A stretch of 38,553 nt of DNA, from positions 1-38,553 of the forward strand of contig JAIXOL010000044.1 in assembly GCA_027486845.1 (NCBI GenBank). The letters are read 5' to 3'. Source of the stretch: Cytophagaceae bacterium. GTDB lineage: Bacteria; Bacteroidota; Bacteroidia; Cytophagales; Spirosomataceae. Below the pieces are notes generated by a model that worked only from the letters and a program-made list of their open reading frames with translations, made no database searches and was not told where the DNA came from. A program made the translations under genes and the position numbers. This document shows, piece by piece, positions 15,622 through 24,646 of the stretch (positions are counted from its first letter, which is position 1; every line of letters begins with the position of its first letter).

Positions 15622-18075
15622 ATGAATAAGAAAAAACTTTCCCAACAACCTTATAGTAAAACTACTGAAATGTCTTTGATAGTGGAGGAAACTCCCCAAA
15701 AAATTGGTAAAGACTTTTTAACTCATAAAAACTCTTTTTACGTCCTTAGTATAATACTAGCAATTGCATGCTTTTGGGTATTTAAAGATTTTTTATTTGG
15801 TAAAAAAATGTTCTTATTTAAGGATATTGGCAGCGATACTATTAATCAAATTTATGCTTATGCTAAAATGATGATTGATACAATGAATAATGGCGAATCA
15901 CTAAAATGGTCATTTCAACAGGGATTGGGTCAGTATATAGCACCATTTAATTTGGGTAATCCTTTCCATTGGCTTATTTATTTTATGGGAATAGACAATC
16001 TACCATATTCAATTGGTTTTGTTGAATTTATTAAATTTATGGCTGCGGGTTTATTATTTTATGCCTATCTACGACAACAATCATTAAGCCCATTTGCTTG
16101 TATAATTGGTGGGTTAGTATATGGGCTATCAAGTTTTTTAAGTATCTCCGCAGGCTGGTATACTTTCTTTACAGGTTGGGCGGTCGAATATGCTTTTTGG
16201 TTGTTTGCACTAGAGAGTCTTCTGCGAAAAAACAATTGGTATTATATGCCTCTTGCAGTAGCATTTATAGCTATGGATCAGCCTTTTAACTTATTTTTGA
16301 TTGGTGAGTTTTCTATAATTTATGTAATAGCTTGGTTCTACTTACAAGAAGAAACAAAATTTAAAACATCTCTAGTTACGATAGCTAAATTAGTAGGCTG
16401 TGGTATTCTAGGCTTGATGATGGGAGCAGTAATGTTTGGTGCAAATATTTATGTAATGATAAATAGTCCGAGAGTTACGGGAGGTTCCTCTTATGTAGAA
16501 ACACTTACCAAAGACCCTATTTTGAAAATAGTTGATAGTTTGCAAGCAGGCACAATCGTATCAAGGTTTTTTGGGAATAATCTGATAGGTGTTGGAAATA
16601 ATTATAAAGGTTGGAATAATTATATGGAAGCCCCAAGCTTATATTTAGGGCTTTTTTGTTTATTGTTATTTCCTCAACTATTTTTCTTTCTTAATAAAAA
16701 ACTCAGAAAAATAGCTTTAGCAATAGCAGGAATTATATTTTTCATTCTCGTTTTTCCTTTTTTCAGATACGCTTTTTGGGGTTTTACTGGAGATTATTAT
16801 CGTTCGTTATCATTATTTATTGGTATCACAATGCTTTTAGCAACATTGTATGTGATTTCTAATCTTGAAAAAGGCAAAAAACTCAATTTATATGTTTTTG
16901 GGGGTACTTATGTTTTCTGGCTTGGCTTATTAATGGTAAACTATACAACCGACTGGAATAATTTCATAGTACGTGGTGAAAGAATAAAAGTTTTATTCAT
17001 TTTTACACTTTTGGCGGGTCTATTACTTACATATAATTTTTGGGCCAAAAGTTTTATAAAATATCTGATTTTGGTGCTAACATTTGTAGAAACGGTTGGA
17101 GTTGCATATACAACAATTAATAAAAGAGATACAATTGGAGCTTCAGAGTGGAAAGAAAAATCAGGATTTAACGATTATTCGGTAGATGCGGTTGAATTAT
17201 TAAAAAATCAAGATAAGTCATTTTATAGAATAGAGAAAGATTATTCATCAGGTACGGCCATTCATGTGAGTACGAATGACCCTATGGTACAAGGTTATAA
17301 TGGGACAACAGTTTATACGGCATTTAACCATAAAAATCAAGTTACTTTTATGGCTGAGTTAGGCATGATAAATCTCAAAAATGAATTTGAAACTCGTTGG
17401 CTAACAGGGCTACGTAATCGCCCATTTCTATTGGGACATTTGGGTGTAAAATATGTTTTATCAAGAAATGTAATTCCTTACAAAAACTTTGGCTATGATT
17501 CACTTTCGAAGGTTGGTGATGTAACGATTTTCAAAAACCCTAATGCTTTACCGATGGGTTTTACATATGATGCGTTTATGCTTGATAGCGAGTTTAAAAA
17601 ATTATCCGCTTTGCAAAAAGACCTAAGTTTGATGAAAGTTTTTGTAATTAATGATAGCGAAAAACTAAAGTTTAGAAACCTTAAAGAGGTAAAAGATACA
17701 GTGGCAGTATTGACACTTGAGGAAATAAAAAAACTTTCAGATGAAAGAAAAAAGGAGTCTTTACAGATTACTAGTTTTTCGAATAATAACTTTACCGGTA
17801 AAGTAACGTTAAATATGCCCAAGATGCTTTATTTATCGATTCCGTTTGATGATGGGTGGAAAGTTGAATCCGATGGAAAATCACAGGAAACCATGAAGGT
17901 TAGTTATGGAATGACTGGAGTTTTGCTTGATAAAGGCATGCATAACATAAGTATAAATTATGAGCCACCTTTCTTGAAAGAAGGTATTTGGGCAATGATT
18001 ATAGGCTTTTTGTTATATATTGCTTTGTTGGTTTGGACTTTTATCCAAAAGAAAAAAACATTAACAATTAGCTGA
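15622..18075 (+). CDS. YfhO family multi-pass membrane protein
   Basis: The product has 817 aa. About eleven to twelve membrane helices lie in residues 38-500, followed by a large extracytoplasmic domain (about 505-780) and a final helix (GIWAMIIGFLLYIALLVWTF). The N-terminal loop FLFKDIGSDTINQIYAYA with its Asp residues, and the stretch YLGLFCLLLFPQLFF after a GxNNYxGxxNYMEAPSLYLG-like loop, match the YfhO family (PF09586). YfhO is a GT-C-fold relative, linked in Firmicutes to lipoteichoic acid glycosylation. In Bacteroidota it probably transfers sugars from a lipid carrier to an envelope glycan, but the acceptor is unknown. The first 30 residues are hydrophilic, so a later start at 15670 is possible. 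The MFS gene follows after 33 nt in the same direction. Confidence 0.88.
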   Translation: MNKKKLSQQPYSKTTEMSLIVEETPQKIGKDFLTHKNSFYVLSIILAIACFWVFKDFLFGKKMFLFKDIGSDTINQIYAYAKMMIDTMNNGESLKWSFQQGLGQYIAPFNLGNPFHWLIYFMGIDNLPYSIGFVEFIKFMAAGLLFYAYLRQQSLSPFACIIGGLVYGLSSFLSISAGWYTFFTGWAVEYAFWLFALESLLRKNNWYYMPLAVAFIAMDQPFNLFLIGEFSIIYVIAWFYLQEETKFKTSLVTIAKLVGCGILGLMMGAVMFGANIYVMINSPRVTGGSSYVETLTKDPILKIVDSLQAGTIVSRFFGNNLIGVGNNYKGWNNYMEAPSLYLGLFCLLLFPQLFFFLNKKLRKIALAIAGIIFFILVFPFFRYAFWGFTGDYYRSLSLFIGITMLLATLYVISNLEKGKKLNLYVFGGTYVFWLGLLMVNYTTDWNNFIVRGERIKVLFIFTLLAGLLLTYNFWAKSFIKYLILVLTFVETVGVAYTTINKRDTIGASEWKEKSGFNDYSVDAVELLKNQDKSFYRIEKDYSSGTAIHVSTNDPMVQGYNGTTVYTAFNHKNQVTFMAELGMINLKNEFETRWLTGLRNRPFLLGHLGVKYVLSRNVIPYKNFGYDSLSKVGDVTIFKNPNALPMGFTYDAFMLDSEFKKLSALQKDLSLMKVFVINDSEKLKFRNLKEVKDTVAVLTLEEIKKLSDERKKESLQITSFSNNNFTGKVTLNMPKMLYLSIPFDDGWKVESDGKSQETMKVSYGMTGVLLDKGMHNISINYEPPFLKEGIWAMIIGFLLYIALLVWTFIQKKKTLTIS

Positions 18076-18108
18076 TATTTAAAAAATACTATAATAAAAC
18101 AGAAAAAA

Positions 18109-19323
18109 ATGTCTGAAAAACGTAACGCCGCTACGATATTTATATTTATTACAATACTTCTGGATGCGATTGGCTTTGGAATTATTATTCCTGTGATGCC
18201 ATCATTAATATCAGAATTGGCTCATACCGATGTGAGTGGTGCAGCCCGTTATGGTGGATTTTTATTTGCTGCTTACTCCTTAATGCAGTTTATTTGTTCA
18301 CCAATTGTGGGCGGTCTGAGCGATCAATTTGGTCGAAGACCTATTCTTTTAGCCTCACTTTTTGGCTTTGGACTTGATTATCTATTATTGATTTTTGCCC
18401 CAACGATTGGTTGGCTTTTTATAGGTCGTCTGATTGCGGGTGTCATGGGAGCTAGCTTTACAACTGCCGCTGCCTACATGGCTGATATAAGTACCCCCGA
18501 AAAAAGAGCACAAAACTTCGGTATGATTGGAGCTGCTTTTGGTTTAGGTTTTATCGTTGGGCCAATTATTGGTGGTTTAGCAAGTGATTTTGGTACAAGA
18601 GTACCGTTTATGGTATCAGGTGTACTGACTTTAATCAACTGCCTTTATGGATTCTTTATATTACCAGAATCATTGAAACCCGAAAATAGACGTAAATTTG
18701 ATTGGCTAAGAGCAAATCCAGTGGGAGCTTTGATAAATCTCCGCCGTTTTCCGATGTTAATTGGTTTAGTTGCGGCTTTGTTTTTGGTTTATATCGCCAA
18801 CTTTTCTACCCAAGGCACGTGGTCTTATTTTGTAAAAGAAAGATTCAATTGGACGAATAAAGAAATTGGATGGTCGTTAACATTTATCGGAGTGATGATT
18901 GCTTTGGTTCAAGGAGGTCTCACTCGCATTGCAATTCCTAAACTAGGTACAAAAAATGCTATTTATATAGGTTTTATGTTTTCCATCATTTGTTCGTTTG
19001 CCTATTCATTTGCCAATCAAAGCTGGATGATGTATGCCATCATGGTTCCGTTTTCGTTAGGTGGCTTGGCTGGGCCAGCCATGCAAGGAATTATTTCAAC
19101 GCAAGTGCCAGCCAATGAGCAAGGAGAATTGCAAGGTTCGCTAACAAGTTTAAATAGTATAGCGGCCATCATTGGTCCAATATTGATGACTACACTTTTT
19201 TATAAATTTACAGAAAAAGGGGCTGCTATTTATTTTCCGGGAGCTCCGTTTATGGCAGCGGCAATACTTAGTTTGATAAGTTTATTGCTGATAGTTAGAA
19301 CTTTAAAGAAGAATGCTCATTAA
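18109..19323 (+). CDS. TetA-like MFS transporter
   Basis: The product has 404 aa, with twelve predicted membrane helices, and belongs to the major facilitator superfamily, TCR/Tet subgroup. Helix 1 reads IFIFITILLDAIGFGIIIPVMP, the typical TetA start. Motif A lies between helices 2 and 3 (GGLSDQFGRRPILL), and an antiporter-type motif C is in helix 5 (GAAFGLGFIVGPIIGG). The known function of the subgroup is proton-coupled drug export; natural substrates vary. Many Bacteroidota carry chromosomal copies with no proven resistance role, so this alone should not be read as tetracycline resistance. It starts 33 nt after the YfhO-like gene, so the two may be co-transcribed. A bidirectional terminator overlaps its stop codon. 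Confidence 0.92.
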   Translation: MSEKRNAATIFIFITILLDAIGFGIIIPVMPSLISELAHTDVSGAARYGGFLFAAYSLMQFICSPIVGGLSDQFGRRPILLASLFGFGLDYLLLIFAPTIGWLFIGRLIAGVMGASFTTAAAYMADISTPEKRAQNFGMIGAAFGLGFIVGPIIGGLASDFGTRVPFMVSGVLTLINCLYGFFILPESLKPENRRKFDWLRANPVGALINLRRFPMLIGLVAALFLVYIANFSTQGTWSYFVKERFNWTNKEIGWSLTFIGVMIALVQGGLTRIAIPKLGTKNAIYIGFMFSIICSFAYSFANQSWMMYAIMVPFSLGGLAGPAMQGIISTQVPANEQGELQGSLTSLNSIAAIIGPILMTTLFYKFTEKGAAIYFPGAPFMAAAILSLISLLLIVRTLKKNAH

Positions 19324-19363
19324 AACAAAAGCCGTAAAATTTCTGTTTTACGGCTTTTGTTTT
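19322..19363. terminator. Bidirectional terminator containing both stop codons
   Basis: A perfect 18-bp stem (19322-19339 with 19346-19363) with a 6-nt loop, core GCCGTAAAA, flanked by A and T tracts on both strands. It covers the TAA of the MFS gene (19321-19323) and the TAA of the convergent CBS gene (19362-19364). Confidence 0.9.
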
Positions 19364-20042
19364 ATACACTTAAATATTTCATGAGCATATTATAGCGTTC
19401 TTGCTCAATGCTTTCTACGGGTTCGTGGGCATAACTGGCTTCAACTGTATAACCGAAGCGTTCGAGCGTTGCTACAATCGATGTGATATTTTCTCGATTG
19501 ATTTTCAAGGTCAAATTTGCAGATTCATTATTCAAATAAGTATTTCCTGTAAAATAACTGCTCAAAATCTTGGCATTATCTGATTCTACCAAACGGCTAA
19601 TTTCTGACAATGAATAATCTCGGTTTTTAATTGAAATGACCAAAACTGCCCCTGGTTCTTGGCTTCCGAGCAGTTCACCAAATTTAGTGTAAACTTCTGA
19701 TGCTGTAATGATTCCGACAAAGTTTTCTTCTTCGTCAATCACACCAATTACCTGTAGCGGAATACCGCCCGAATTGTATTTAGAAATTAAACCTAAAGAC
19801 TCATAAATATGCTGATAATCAAATAAAGATATTTCTGAAAACTGCAACATTACATCGGTAAGTTTCATATCTTCGTCATAACCCATTAGAATTTCTTCAC
19901 TGACTATGCCTGCGTATTTTCCTTCATCAACAACAACTAATTGCCCGATGCGGTTTTCTTCCATCCAATTTAAAGCATTTCCGACGGTGTCGGATGGCTT
20001 TAAAACTGGCAAATCGTGGTTAATAATTTCAGCAATTGTCAT
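19362..20042 (-). CDS. CBS-pair protein with C-terminal ACT-like domain
   Basis: The product has 226 aa and is soluble. Two CBS domains occupy about residues 1-60 (LKPSDTVGNALNWMEENRIGQ, VVDEGKYAGIVSE) and 65-125 (GIPLQVIGVIDEEENFVGIITASE). The last part (about 135-215) reads like an ACT-type regulatory fold: AVLVISIKNRDYSLSEISRL, then ANLTLKINRENITSIVATLERFGYTVEA. CBS pairs bind adenine nucleotides or SAM and ACT domains bind small ligands, so this is probably an energy or metabolite sensor without its own catalytic domain. The alpha/beta hydrolase gene lies 32 nt upstream on the same strand, suggesting a two-gene unit. The partner protein is unknown. Confidence 0.85.
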   Translation of the reverse strand: MTIAEIINHDLPVLKPSDTVGNALNWMEENRIGQLVVVDEGKYAGIVSEEILMGYDEDMKLTDVMLQFSEISLFDYQHIYESLGLISKYNSGGIPLQVIGVIDEEENFVGIITASEVYTKFGELLGSQEPGAVLVISIKNRDYSLSEISRLVESDNAKILSSYFTGNTYLNNESANLTLKINRENITSIVATLERFGYTVEASYAHEPVESIEQERYNMLMKYLSV

Positions 20043-20074
20043 TAATAATTATCAAAAGGTTTAATATTTAAACA

Positions 20075-20848
20075 CTACACAGTCACTTCTGTTTGAATTT
20101 TATTAAGAAAGTTTTCGAGATAGACATTAAATTCGGCAGGACGCTCCATCATCGGTGCGTGGCAGCACTTATCAATGAAATATAATTCCGAATTTTTTAT
20201 GAGTCGATTAAACTCAAAACCTACGTGTGGAGGTGTAATGGTGTCATTTAAACCCCAAATTAAGCATGTTTGTACGTCAATACTCTGAATCTCTTTGGCG
20301 ATATTATGGCGTTGAGCTGATTTTGCAATCTGCACGATATTCATACATTTTGGAATGCTCGATGTAATCTCAAAACATTCATCAATCAACTCTTTTGTAG
20401 CCGTATTTGGGTCGTAGAAAGTATAGGCAACTCTTTCTTTGATGTATTCGTAGTTGCCACGCTTTGGAAACGAACCACCCATTGTGTTTTCAAACAAGCC
20501 CGAACTACCTGTCAAAACCAACGCTTTGATACTTTCTTGATGGGCAAGTGTATAAAGCAAACCAACGTGTCCGCCCAACGAATTTCCTAAAATAATAAGG
20601 TCGTCGAGTTGTTTAAACTCCACAAAACGCTCAATAAATGCCTGTAAACCCTCTAAACTCGCTTCACGCATGGGCATATCGTAGATTGGCATTACGGGGA
20701 TGACTATTCTACAACGGTGTTTAAAACCTTCGATAACATCATCAAAATTGCTCAATGCCCCGAAGAGTCCGTGTAGAATCAATAGTGTATCTCCCTGACC
20801 TTCGTCAATGTATTTGAACTCGCCTTCTTGTTTTACTTCGTAATTCAT
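20075..20848 (-). CDS. Alpha/beta-fold hydrolase
   Basis: The product has 257 aa, the usual length, with no signal peptide, so it is cytoplasmic. The oxyanion-side motif LHGLFGALSNF (from residue 25) and the nucleophile elbow GNSLGG (Ser90) are present. Acid and base residues fit Asp202 (LIWGLNDTITPP) and His230 (DKCCHAPMMERP). This is a complete catalytic triad for an esterase, lipase or C-C hydrolase. A cap region lies between residues 115 and 180. It is followed after 32 nt by the CBS/ACT gene on the same strand. Substrate unknown. A MenH-like role cannot be excluded but nothing specific supports it. Confidence 0.9.
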   Translation of the reverse strand: MNYEVKQEGEFKYIDEGQGDTLLILHGLFGALSNFDDVIEGFKHRCRIVIPVMPIYDMPMREASLEGLQAFIERFVEFKQLDDLIILGNSLGGHVGLLYTLAHQESIKALVLTGSSGLFENTMGGSFPKRGNYEYIKERVAYTFYDPNTATKELIDECFEITSSIPKCMNIVQIAKSAQRHNIAKEIQSIDVQTCLIWGLNDTITPPHVGFEFNRLIKNSELYFIDKCCHAPMMERPAEFNVYLENFLNKIQTEVTV

Positions 20849-20966
20849 TCGATAAATAAAAAAAACTGATTACTGTTTATTTATGTTGTACTAAAGACTA
20901 AATATGACAAAGCCTTGATATAATGATGAATTATCAATAATTCATTAATTGTACCGCAAAGCTTGG

Positions 20967-20974
20967 TATATTTG
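20967..20974 (+). promoter_or_regulatory. Candidate -7 element for the flavin oxidoreductase operon
   Basis: TATATTTG fits TAnnTTTG and lies 83 nt before the ATG at 21058. A TTG occurs only 15 nt upstream rather than the usual 19-20, so the -33 box is uncertain. Confidence 0.45.
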
Positions 20975-21057
20975 TGCTTATTAAAGACAAAATAGGGCTT
21001 TTAAATCGAATTTTCAAAACTTTTAATTTAAAAACGTCAAACCTTCAATAAAAGTTT

Positions 21058-22290
21058 ATGAATGATTTTTTAACGGTAATCATTGGTGGTGGAATTTCGG
21101 GGCTTACTTGTGCAAAGTTTCTCAACGAAAAAGGATATAGTTTTATGCTTTTGGAAGGTTCTGATGCTTTGGGCGGACGAATACGAACGGATAAAGTTGA
21201 TGGTTTTCTGCTTGATCGTGGTTTTCAGATTTTATTAACAAATTACCCAGAAGCCAAAAAGATATTGAATTATAATACTCTCGACCTAAAATATTTTGGG
21301 TCGGGAGCATTGATAAAAGCCGAAAAGGGTTTTATGAAAATGGAAAACCCTTTCCAAAACAAAATGGCGTATCTGACAATGGCTTTTTCGTCGGTTGGAA
21401 CGTTGAGCGATAAACTAAAAATCAGGAAGTTTGCTAACGAATTGTCCGAAGTTCCCGACGACGAGTTTTTCAATATGGAAGCAACAGATACGCTTACTTT
21501 TCTGCGAAATTACGGTTGGAGTGAAAAAATGATTAATAATTTTTTTAAGCCATTTTACGGAGGCGTTTTTCTTGAAAATGATTTGCTTACATCAAGTAAT
21601 TTCTTTCAGTTTACATTTAAGCAATTCTTTAAAGGTGATGCGGCTATTCCAGCTGAAGGTATACAGGCGATTCCCGAACAAATTGCTGAAATGCTACCAA
21701 GAAATTGTATCCGAAAAAATGCTCGTGTCAAAGGTTTTGAAGGGAATCAAATATTTTTGGAAGGAGGGGAGGTAATAAATGCTGGCAGAATTGTGGTAGC
21801 AACTGACCCAAAATCAAGCGACAAATTGTTGGGCGAAATTAATGAACGTACTTATAACATAACTACTTGTACTTATTTTTCGGCCGAAACTTCTCCTTTG
21901 AAAGGGCAAAAGTTTATCGCCCTTAACCCAAATCGTCGAGGAGCTGTGCACAATATATGTGTACCTAGTGATATTTCTTCTCATTATGGAAATGCAGGGA
22001 AATCTTTGATTTCGGTAAGTACACAAGGTTTAGATAAATTAGATGAAAGAAACCTAACAAATGAAATCAAACTGGAATTATTCGATTGGTTTGGGCCATC
22101 TGTCAATGTTTGGAAACATCTAAAAACTTATCATATTCCTGAATCTTTGGTGCAATACCGTGCAGCAAGCAAACGCCAAAATTCTAAACTTGGTGATAAT
22201 CTTTATCGCTGTGGTGATTATCTGGCGTATCCATCACTCAATGCTGCTATGCAAACTGGCCGAGAAGTTGCTCAGATGATTATGGAGTAA
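21058..22290 (+). CDS. FAD-dependent amine oxidase / protoporphyrinogen oxidase-like protein
   Basis: The product has 410 aa, is cytoplasmic and has no signal peptide. The N-terminal dinucleotide-binding motif is VIIGGGISGLTCAKFLNEKG, followed by the second FAD motif LLEGSDALGGRIRTDKVDGF and DRGFQILLTNYPEA. The C-terminal FAD-binding motif is YRCGDYLAYPSLNAAMQTGREVA. This order is typical of the flavin-containing amine oxidase / phytoene desaturase superfamily (PF01593). Related Bacteroidota proteins are annotated as NAD(P)/FAD-dependent oxidoreductase with unknown substrate. It is shorter than CrtI-type desaturases. The next gene starts 22 nt downstream, so co-transcription is likely. Confidence 0.9.
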   Translation: MNDFLTVIIGGGISGLTCAKFLNEKGYSFMLLEGSDALGGRIRTDKVDGFLLDRGFQILLTNYPEAKKILNYNTLDLKYFGSGALIKAEKGFMKMENPFQNKMAYLTMAFSSVGTLSDKLKIRKFANELSEVPDDEFFNMEATDTLTFLRNYGWSEKMINNFFKPFYGGVFLENDLLTSSNFFQFTFKQFFKGDAAIPAEGIQAIPEQIAEMLPRNCIRKNARVKGFEGNQIFLEGGEVINAGRIVVATDPKSSDKLLGEINERTYNITTCTYFSAETSPLKGQKFIALNPNRRGAVHNICVPSDISSHYGNAGKSLISVSTQGLDKLDERNLTNEIKLELFDWFGPSVNVWKHLKTYHIPESLVQYRAASKRQNSKLGDNLYRCGDYLAYPSLNAAMQTGREVAQMIME

Positions 22291-22312
22291 TACTTAGATT
22301 TTATACTATTTT

Positions 22313-24595
22313 ATGAAAAAAATCCTTACAATTTTACTGTTAACTACATTTATAGTAACTGCCCAAAATAAAATGGTTTGGGCAGATAAAGTACTTTTTA
22401 TAGACGGTTTAGATTCCTTAGAAATAGAAAATTATAATCAAATTTTGGGAAATCCGAATGCCAGAGAAACTTTTTCAAAGAGTGCTTGCACTTTCAAAAA
22501 AACAGATACAAAAAAGGATGCTATTCAAGCAATTAGAGTATCTTTTTCGCTTTCTACTGAGGCAAAACAGTTAATTATTGCCCAAAATTATTTTTCTGGA
22601 GCTATCAAAGAAATCATCGTTTTTGACTCTCTCGGGCATAAAAAAAGTATCTACACTGCAGAACCCAAAGTAATCATCAAGGATAATTATTCGGAGTTTT
22701 TAGGTATTGATACCCCCAAAGATTTTAAAATAAAAGAAGTAGAAATCGTTCTAAATTTAGATTATTTGGAAGAATATACCTGCCAAATAGATGCCATTGG
22801 ACTTTTGAAAAACACCAAAATTCCAAACATAGAATATTTTCGATATCAATCACTCGCTGAGGTTTTTAGGCGAAGTTTGCTCATTACCAACGATGATATT
22901 TCTCGGGAAGATATAGATTTCAACGCAGAAAACTCAACTAAATTTTATAGATTACGAACCAATCAAGAATTAATAGATTTTATTAGAAGGTTCAAAATGC
23001 AATGGGCTGAAAAGGATGCAACGGCTTCATCAGAAGATGGTTTTTATGCTCAAGATGCCCTCGGAAAACCATCTTTTTCACTGGAAAAAAATATAAATAC
23101 TGCGTGGCAACCTAAACTTGATAAAAAAAATGAGTGGATTGAAGTAGGCTATAATACTCCACAAACTGTAAGGGATATTTTGGTTTTCAAGAATGCTGAT
23201 GTTAAATATGGATTTAACATGATTGCCTTGCTCGACTCGAATGGTAAAATAAGAGAATCTTTTAGTTGGAATGACAAAAGGGCAGCTTTAAAAAATCAAA
23301 ATGCACTTTGGCATTTACACCTCACAAAACCAACATCTTATAAAGTAGCAGCGATAAAGGTATTTGTTGATACGAAAGTCTATGGAATTACAAGTTTTGG
23401 ACATAATACACCACATTATACTGTGAAAACTTACACGATTCAAATCGATGCCATAGGAATTTCAAATGAATCAATTAAAATCAATGAGATTGAATTAGAG
23501 AATGTAAATATTGAAAAAGAAAGTCTCGGAAAATTCATTAATTCGGAGGCAGTGGAAGTTTCGCCACTTATGACTTACGATGGAAAACAGCTTTTTTTTG
23601 TGCGTGATAGACACCCGAAGAATAAAGGAATGTATAAATTTCAAGATGCGTGGGTGGCAAATTGGGGTAAAAATAAATGGGAAAAGCCAGAAAATCTTGA
23701 TAAACCAATTAATACTGAAGACAATAATGCTATTTCGGCTGTTTCCCCCAACGGCAAAACGCTTTACTTACTCAATAGTTATATGCCTAATGGAAGCATG
23801 AGACGTGGTATTTCAACTTCTAAGCTAAGAAATGGCATTTGGAGTTTTCCGAAAGAACTCAAAGTGAGTTTTGAAGATGAAAAATTCAGGATAACAGAGT
23901 TTGCTGTTGCTCCCAATCGTAAAGTGTTGGTAATGAGTGCTTCTACAAACAATAACTATACAAACTCAGATTTATATGTGTCATTTTTAAACCCCGATAA
24001 CACTTGGACTAAACCCACCAACATCGGCGAAACCATCAATACCAATTTCAATGAAGGCTCACCTTTTATTGCGGCTGATAACCGAACGCTTTATTTTTCT
24101 TCAAAAGGTCATCTGGGTTACGGTGATGCCGATATTTTTATGAGCCAAAGACTTGATGAAACTTGGACAAATTGGTCGGAACCAATAAATTTAGGAGATA
24201 AAATCAACACACCAAAATGGGATGGTTATTTCAATGTCATTGCTTCGGGTGAGTATGCCTATACCTGTTCTTTAACCAAAAACCTTAACAAAGAAGATAT
24301 TTTTAAAGTTAATCTGCCAACCAACGCCAAGCCCAAGCCAGTTGCAATATTGAAGGGGACTATCAAAGGACAAAATATTCAAAAAATCGAAGCCGTAGAA
24401 GCCGATAATACGAAGGAAAGCTATTTGGCGGATTTTGACGAAGAAACCAACGAATATATATTGATTTTGCCCGTAGATAAGAAATATAATTTAAACATCA
24501 TTCACGAACAAAATACTATTTATCAGTCGCTTATAGACTTAACGACCTACAAAGTTTATAATGAAATGAAAAAAAATATTAACTTAAATGAATGA
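22313..24595 (+). CDS. Secreted PD40 (WD40-like) beta-propeller protein with carbohydrate-binding-like N-terminal region
   Basis: The product has 760 aa, with a short signal peptide (residues 1-18, ending FIVTAQ). Residues about 20-170 and 225-395 look like beta-sandwich modules. The second contains NINTAWQPKLDKKNEWIEVG, a discoidin-like metal-free binding signature. Residues about 405-680 hold PD40 blades: VSPLMTYDGKQLFFVRDRHP, AVSPNGKTLYLLNS, GSPFIAADNRTLYFSSKGH and GYGDADIFMSQRL. A short tail (about 680-760) resembles a carboxypeptidase-regulatory-like beta fold. In Bacteroidota such propellers usually precede an OmpA peptidoglycan-binding domain, as in the T9SS protein PorE. Here that domain is missing and the protein just ends. 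It is probably a periplasmic or surface binding protein. Function unknown. Confidence 0.78.
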   Translation: MKKILTILLLTTFIVTAQNKMVWADKVLFIDGLDSLEIENYNQILGNPNARETFSKSACTFKKTDTKKDAIQAIRVSFSLSTEAKQLIIAQNYFSGAIKEIIVFDSLGHKKSIYTAEPKVIIKDNYSEFLGIDTPKDFKIKEVEIVLNLDYLEEYTCQIDAIGLLKNTKIPNIEYFRYQSLAEVFRRSLLITNDDISREDIDFNAENSTKFYRLRTNQELIDFIRRFKMQWAEKDATASSEDGFYAQDALGKPSFSLEKNINTAWQPKLDKKNEWIEVGYNTPQTVRDILVFKNADVKYGFNMIALLDSNGKIRESFSWNDKRAALKNQNALWHLHLTKPTSYKVAAIKVFVDTKVYGITSFGHNTPHYTVKTYTIQIDAIGISNESIKINEIELENVNIEKESLGKFINSEAVEVSPLMTYDGKQLFFVRDRHPKNKGMYKFQDAWVANWGKNKWEKPENLDKPINTEDNNAISAVSPNGKTLYLLNSYMPNGSMRRGISTSKLRNGIWSFPKELKVSFEDEKFRITEFAVAPNRKVLVMSASTNNNYTNSDLYVSFLNPDNTWTKPTNIGETINTNFNEGSPFIAADNRTLYFSSKGHLGYGDADIFMSQRLDETWTNWSEPINLGDKINTPKWDGYFNVIASGEYAYTCSLTKNLNKEDIFKVNLPTNAKPKPVAILKGTIKGQNIQKIEAVEADNTKESYLADFDEETNEYILILPVDKKYNLNIIHEQNTIYQSLIDLTTYKVYNEMKKNINLNE

Positions 24596-24646
24596 TTGTA
24601 GTTTTACTTTTTACATTATTTATTAAAAATTCTACATCAAACAAAT

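Noticed and set aside
18109-19323. Acquired tetracycline resistance gene
   Set aside because: The protein is a TetA-like exporter, but composition and context are chromosomal, with no mobile element or regulator beside it, so resistance is not supported.
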